Positions 9,978-14,471 of a stretch of 14,471 nt of DNA are shown in pieces. Made by a program: the position numbers and the translations under genes. Every line of letters begins with the position of its first letter. Position 1 is the stretch's first letter. The stretch comes from Auxenochlorella pyrenoidosa (Eukaryota > Chlorophyta > Trebouxiophyceae > Chlorellales > Chlorellaceae): positions 148,797-163,267 of the forward strand of contig KQ481956.1 in NCBI GenBank assembly GCA_001430745.1. Direction: 5' to 3'. The notes below the pieces were generated by a model that was given only the letters and a program-made list of their open reading frames with translations, did not search any database and was not told the origin of the DNA.

Positions 9978-12094
9978 TCAGAAGGGTGGCGGGCCTACCG
10001 CGCCCTCGGCCGGCGGGGGCGGCACCGGCCGTGCCGGCGGCGCCGCCACCACTGCGAACGACACGCCGCACTCCAGCATGGCGGCCACCAGCTTGATGGA
10101 GCCGTACAGCAGCGCGGGGTCGCCTGCCCTGGCTGCCAGTGCTGCCGCCACCTTGCCGCCCGTCTGCGGCGCCTCCTCCAGGCGCTGCCGGATGGGCCTC
10201 AGCGGCAGCTGCGTAGGCGTCGCCGCCGGTTGCTCCTGCTGCACGTGCCAGAGGGCCTCGGCCACCTCGGCCGGGGTCAGCCAGGCGGCGCCCTCCCCGG
10301 GCGGCCCCAGCTGCAGGTCACTGGCAAGCCGCGCCCAGCTGCTGAAGCGGCCCACGACGGCTGCATAGGATAGGATGGGCAGGGGATGGATGCGAGGCAA
10401 GGTGGGGTGACAGGCGGGCAGGGGCAAAGCATAGAGCATCAAAGAGGTGAGACTGGCAAGCACCATGCCCCTCTTTGAGCCGCGCACAACTACATGTGCC
10501 ACCTTGCAATGCATGCCTTACAGTGTCTGTCAGCAAAACACAGCAAAGAAACACAAATCACCACACAGCAGGCCTCCACTCGCCATCCTCGCACCCCTCC
10601 CCCACTGCAGGCTGCCTCACCCCCAGCAACCAGGTGCTCAATCACGGTGCTCAGCTTGATGTGCCGCTCCGCCGCCACCTGTTCCAGCAGCATGCCCTGC
10701 TCCTCGTACAGTGAGCAGCTGTGCGCAGCGCTGGGAGTGAAGCGCGGGCCCTGCTGCTGCTGCGCACGCTGCGCTGGCGCCGCCGCCCCCTCTGCCTGCT
10801 GCTCCCCTGGGGCCTCATGCGGCTCCGGGGGTGCCAGCAGAGCCAGCTCTTCGGCAATGATCTGTTCAGACCAGGTGGACGGACGGAGGGCCGGGCAGCA
10901 GGAAGGGGCAGGGGTTGGAAGGCCCAGCCCAACACGTATGCAGGCTCGGGGTTCGGGGGCTCGCAGGCTGACGCGCAGCAAGTCAGGCTGGGACGGCGAT
11001 GCCGTCCCGCTGGCTGCACTCGCTTCCTGGCCCGCTTGGGCGGCGCAGACCGACCACCCCCTGCCTGCAACTCACCTTGAGGGTGCTGCGGGGCTCCCCG
11101 GTGGCCTTGTCGCTCCACCGGTCCTCCTTGAGCTGGCCCCGCACCTGGAAGGGGGGGGGCCGGCGGGCGGAGGGGATGCTCCATGCTGCGGCAGGGTGCT
11201 GGCACACTGACAAGAGCGGAATGCAGCAGGCATGCAGGGGGCACGGCAAGTGTGCGCGCCAGCCGAGCAGGGCCCGGCCACCCCACCACCACCACCAAGG
11301 CGGCAGACCAGCAACAGGCCGGCAAACCAAGCAGCCGAAAGGCGGAACAGCTGCGTTACCTGGATGCGACTGCCCTTGTGCACGTGCTGCGACAGCTGCA
11401 GGGCCAGCGCTCCGAAGCAGTCTACAGTAGCTGCGCCGTAGGCCGGTGCTGGCAGGTGGGCGGGGTGGGTGCGCGGGCGCAAGCCCAGCCGCACGTGCGC
11501 CACCAGTTGATTGGATGCAAAGACGCGGACCTGCACAGGAGTTCAATCGCTCCTTGAGCTGGCAGGTGAATTAAGGGGTGCAGGATGATCAGCCAGGGAC
11601 GACTGCATGCACCGTGCATGGTACAGCGGACGTCTGGAGGGGACAGCGCTGCGCAATTGAAGCCTGTGGGCAGCCTGCACCTAACCTGGGGGGTTGTCAG
11701 CACTGTGCCACAGATAGCCACAGAGTTGGAGCCCTCCGAGGTGAAGTGCACAGTCGGCGGCGGCTCGACAGCTGGCACCTGCGGCGCCTCGGGCGGTGCG
11801 CCCAGCACTCCTGCCGTGCTTGCTGCCGCTGATGCTGTCACGTGCACACTGCCATGCAGGTGCGCGGCCCGAAGTCTCAAGTTTGCTGGGCGGCTGAGAA
11901 GTCGCCAGCAAGCCCTACGGACCAACAAGCAACAAGGAGGACGGCGCTGCTGAGCCAGCTGCGAGGCGGCTGGCGGCGCTGGCGGCGTCCGCGGAGCTCG
12001 TCACCCAGCCTTGTATGCCTGCTGAAGATCCTCCACACGGCAATTTGTGGCCTAACCTGCTGCAAGTGACCCCAGGGCCCGCGAGTCCCGCCAT
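9978..12094 (-). CDS. Organellar-type SSB (OB-fold) protein fused to an HTH_40 (RecQ/WRN-type) module
   Basis: Exons in transcript order are 12094-12057 (tentative), 11914-11686, 11530-11360, 11144-11076, 10861-10621 and 10360-9978, giving 376 aa. Residues 1-45 are Arg/Ala/Ser-rich without acids, like a mitochondrial or plastid transit peptide. Residues 76-178 read as a bacterial-type SSB OB fold: SVAICGTVLTTPQVRVFASNQ, VDCFGALALQLSQHVHKGSRIQVRGQL (split over exons 3/4), DRWSDKATGEPRSTLK, then IIAEELALL. After a Gln/Ala/Pro linker, residues 217-245 (SCSLYEEQGMLLEQVAAERH onward to STVIEHL) have the HTH_40 pattern seen at the C-terminus of RecQ, WRN and YpbB. Residues 297-350 continue it (LRPIRQRLEE, then LLYGSIKLVAAMLECG). 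The predicted role is organelle ssDNA binding in replication or repair. The plant OSB PDF motif is not seen. The first exon rests only on phase (donor GTTAGG, acceptor TAG) and could be wrong. Confidence 0.72.
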
Positions 12095-12846
12095 CCGGCA
12101 GTGCGAGGCTTCAAGCGTGCAGAGGTAAGACGAAAGATCCGTGCACTGAGCGATGAAACAGAATCGAGAAGTGCCGACAGCTACTCTTGTGCTTGGCATT
12201 GCTGTGCACGAAGCGCCGCCAGGCTTGTGGGATGCGAGCCAGTTACGCCGATCATCCTTCATCTGCAATCTTCACTGCCAACGCTCATATTGTCTGTATG
12301 AAGGCACACAACCGCAGGCTGCGTGTTGGTAGATAAAGAGGAGCATTTTACCTGAGCTCATGCTTGCTTGCACGACCCTCGTCACTTCAGGCAGGGCACA
12401 TGCTGATGAATACCCTGGCTGCAATTTTCAGAGAGCCAGTGCGTGCCTTCCATGCAAGCTGCTTTGAGCACAATGCAATGGAAGTGCAGAATGCAATGGA
12501 AGTGCAGAATGAAACAAAGGCTGCTAGTGCCCCCTCCAAGCGCACCCCTGATGAAGGCGCTGAAGTGCCCGTCGCCACCTGGTTTCAACACAGCGTGGCT
12601 CTGCGGGCTTGTCTGTAGACACGCTGCACACAGTGGGTCTGTTTGCTGCATGAAGAATGTGGGCCTGGTGCAGTGTAGTCAGGGACCCGGGGGGAGGCTC
12701 CTGCAGATCCCGCGGTGGGTCCTTTCGCCGGCTGAGCTGGCACTGCAGCTATCAGAGGGAGCGCACCCCAGGCACCAATTTCGATCCAACAGGCACTTGA
12801 ATTCGGTATGACCAGCAGCGCCCCGTGACCAAACAAGCCCGTTGAA
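12095..12846. other. Divergent intergenic region between OB-fold gene (-) and cell-wall protein gene (+)
   Basis: This 752-bp stretch has no recognisable coding motifs. Short open frames on both strands have mixed composition and no splice-supported continuation. It is less GC-rich than the genes, especially around 12300-12530, and should carry both promoters and 5' UTRs. It includes an 18-bp tandem repeat at 12472-12511. Confidence 0.55.
12472..12511 (+). repeat. 18-bp tandem repeat, 2.2 copies
   Basis: AATGCAATGGAAGTGCAG is repeated exactly at 12472-12489 and 12490-12507, followed by AATG of a third unit. It is located in the divergent promoter interval, about 340 bp upstream of the cell-wall protein start codon. 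Function is unknown. Confidence 0.9.
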
Positions 12847-14471
12847 ATGGGCAGAGGGGGAGACAGCCCCGCCCCTCTGCTGCTGGCCCTGCTGATCGTG
12901 GGGCTGCTCAGCAATGGTTGTCGCGCAGGTGAGCAAGGGCGGCTACCAAACCTGGCAGCGGCATGTGTGCGGAGGTGCGGCCATGTGTGCCGGCTGTAGA
13001 ACTTGCAGGAGGTCCCCCTGCTCATGCGCCGCGCCATGCCCGCTTTCGCAGCCTGCAATCCAGGGTGGACGGGCGCGCACTGCGTTCTGTGCGACCCAGC
13101 CAACACCACCGCCTGCGCGGCCGAATTTACCGGCAGCACGTGCGCGGTGGAGTCGCCCGAGGAGGCCTTCAACGCCACCACCGTGCTCAAGGGCTATGAC
13201 GACTGCAGCGTGGTGGAGAGCACGCTGGAGGGGATGACGCTGGACCAGGCCAGCCTGTACGGGCGGTGCGGCGTCAACCTGACGGGGCTGCAGGGCGCGT
13301 GGGCTTGTCGCATCTTCCTCTCCGCCACAGCGCCAGCGGCAGACCTCAAAGTGGAGCTGACCAGCTGCACCACGCCCACCAACCCGCCCACCGACGGCGA
13401 GCTGGTGGTGGACTGCGCCACCGTCACCCCCACCTGCACCACCGGCTGCGACCCCACAACGCCGCCAGGTGCGCCTCCCGGCAAAGGCTGCGCCGCTGGC
13501 GCCTCAGCGCGCACTGCGCCCACCATGTTCAACCCAACCTTGCCCTGTCTCATCGATGCTATGGTATGCTAGCTCCGGGACCCCCGCTGTTCGATGGTGT
13601 GCCCACCCTAAGCTCGCGAGCATCCGCCGGCACATCAGGTTGCTTGCTGGAGAGTTGCCCACCGGCTGGCTGCTGCCAAGTGCCCGGCCCGGCGGCATGC
13701 TCCTGCACATCAGCGACGCCTCAAGTGGACACCCGCTGATGGGCCATCCATGCCCTCGCGCCCCCTGGGGTCTGGCCCCCCCTTCCCCCCTGCTGCAGCC
13801 GTCCAGTCCTTTCTGGACAAGGCTGGGGACGGCACAGCGGGGGTTGTCAACTGCACCACCACGCCCAGCTGCAGCTTCAAATTTGGCGGCGCCCAGGCGC
13901 TGAACGCCTCGTGCTCGGCAGCCGACTGCGTGACGCCGGGTGGGGCCGCTGGCCACGCTGCAGCTGGTCTTTGGAACCGCGGGGCATCGGGCGCCTTTGG
14001 TCCAGGGGTGCGCAGGCTTTTGCACCCTGTGGGCTGTGTCGCAGACTTGCGCATGCATTGCCCCCCCCCCCATGTGCAGCCGGCCCGTCGCCCCCACCAC
14101 TGCCTCCGCTGCCGCCGCTGCCTCCCCTCCCACCCCCGGAGCTGAGCCCGCCCCCGCCTCAGCCCAGCCCGCCCCCGCCCTCTCCCAGCCCACCGCCGCC
14201 CTCTCCAAGCCCGCCGCCACCCTCTCCAAGCCCGCCGCCACAGCCGCCAGGAGCGCAGCCACCATCGCCACCCAATCCCAGCCCACCACCCCCCAAAAGC
14301 CGTCCTCCGCCACCCTCTCCCAGCCCGCCGCCACCTCCCAAGCCGAGCCCACCCCCCAAGCGCAGCCCATCGCCGCGACCGCCCCCCTCTCCGCGACCGC
14401 CACGCCCTCCACGCCCGCCGCGGCCGCCCCCGCCACCCCGCCCACCCCGGCCGCCCGGGAAGTCACCGCCG
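12847..14471 (+). CDS. Secreted Cys-rich and SPPPP-rich cell-wall glycoprotein (pherophorin/extensin-like), 3'-partial
   Basis: Exons are 12847-12928, 13052-13468, 13799-13939 and 14080 to the window end, at least 344 aa. ATG 12847 opens a signal peptide with hydrophobic core LLLALLIVGLL. The ectodomain (28-214) starts CNPGWTGAHCVLCDPANTTAC, EGF-like in spacing. It contains at least 17 Cys and five N-glycosylation sequons (NTT, NAT, NLT, NCT, NAS). Two segments share a VxCxTxTPxC-like pattern (VDCATVTPTCTTGC and VVNCTTTPSCSF). Exon 4 is almost pure Pro/Ser (SPPPP, PPPPSPS repeats), turning Arg-rich near the window end (RPPRPPRPP). Such rods are hydroxylated and O-glycosylated in the Golgi and form cell wall or extracellular matrix in green algae. 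The ectodomain family is not recognised with certainty; a pherophorin domain is possible but unproven. All three introns are phase 1, each rebuilding an Ala codon (G|CC). Confidence 0.78.
14158..14241 (+). repeat. Tandem SPSPPPP-coding repeat (about 21-bp units)
   Basis: The units 14200-14220 and 14221-14241 are nearly identical 21-mers encoding the heptad PSPSPPP (variously phased). More diverged units lie upstream to about 14158. They are the usual coding repeats of hydroxyproline-rich glycoproteins and are expected to change length by slippage. Confidence 0.8.

Noticed and set aside
10621..10861. A RecQ helicase gene
   Set aside because: Only the HTH_40-like part is seen. No DExH/helicase motifs (Walker A GKS/T, DEAH) occur in any exon, and the upstream exons encode an SSB OB fold.
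11422..11928. Reading the OB-fold gene start from the TTG codon at 11928
   Set aside because: There is no ATG there and a non-ATG start is unlikely in an algal nuclear gene. An upstream ATG exon (12094-12057) with phase-matched splice sites to 11914 is preferred, though only moderately certain.
12364..12811. Possible small genes in the 12.1-12.8 kb interval (open frames of 84-122 codons on both strands)
   Set aside because: There is no conserved motif, no consistent codon bias and no splice-supported extension. The interval is better explained as promoters and 5' UTRs.
13003..13051. Start of the cell-wall protein at the ATG near 13024 or upstream in the same frame
   Set aside because: The stretch ends in a CTTTCGCAG acceptor. 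The 12847 ATG gives a proper signal peptide and a phase-1 junction into the Cys-rich domain.
13504..14466. A 320-codon minus-strand frame rich in Gly/Ala/Val opposite the Pro-rich exon
   Set aside because: It is a mirror product of SPPPP codons. The plus strand has a signal peptide, consistent splice phases and sequons.
14100..14471. The short regular repeats as a CRISPR-like or mobile-element array
   Set aside because: They are in-frame SPPPP-type coding repeats with no spacers of uniform size and no associated genes.

Overview
The window is nuclear DNA of a GC-rich green alga, most likely a Chlorella-like trebouxiophyte (inference). The evidence is: genes in 4-9 short exons with GTG-type donors and (T)GCAG acceptors, strongly G/C-ending codons, TGTAA polyadenylation-type signals (the chlorophyte hexamer-equivalent) after stop codons, an SPPPP-rich cell-wall-type protein, a plant-type papain/granulin protease, and a plant-like TPX2. 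No bacterial-type operon, rRNA, tRNA, transposon or CRISPR array is visible. All gene models below are spliced by hand from the sequence. Most junctions keep an unbroken reading frame and join conserved motifs, and the few uncertain ones are stated.

Layout. (1) 193-2885 (+): the 3' eight exons of a KLHDC4-type Kelch-repeat protein, with an unusual linker carrying polyQ and an IQ calmodulin-binding motif. (2) 3194-6287 (-): a complete TPX2-family spindle assembly factor, eight exons, about 675 aa, convergent with gene 1. (3) 6551-9371 (+): a complete RD21-like cysteine protease with a C-terminal granulin domain, nine exons, 468 aa, divergent from TPX2 across a 263-bp shared upstream region. 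(4) 9978-about 12094 (-): a probably organelle-targeted single-stranded-DNA-binding (OB-fold) protein joined to a RecQ/WRN-like HTH_40 helical module, about 376 aa, convergent with gene 3. (5) 12847-14471 (+, runs off the end): a secreted Cys-rich, N-glycosylatable protein leading into a long SPPPP hydroxyproline-type rod, a cell-wall or pherophorin/extensin-like glycoprotein.

The genes look like ordinary neighbours on alternating strands, not a pathway. Possible coupling is limited to the divergent TPX2/protease promoter region and the two convergent tail-to-tail 3' regions. The most noteworthy items are the OB-fold + HTH_40 fusion, the IQ motif inserted in the Kelch protein and split by an intron, an internal duplication in TPX2, a 7-bp hairpin ending one base before the TPX2 start codon, and the contrast between an all-phase-0 gene (protease) and an all-phase-1 gene (cell-wall protein).
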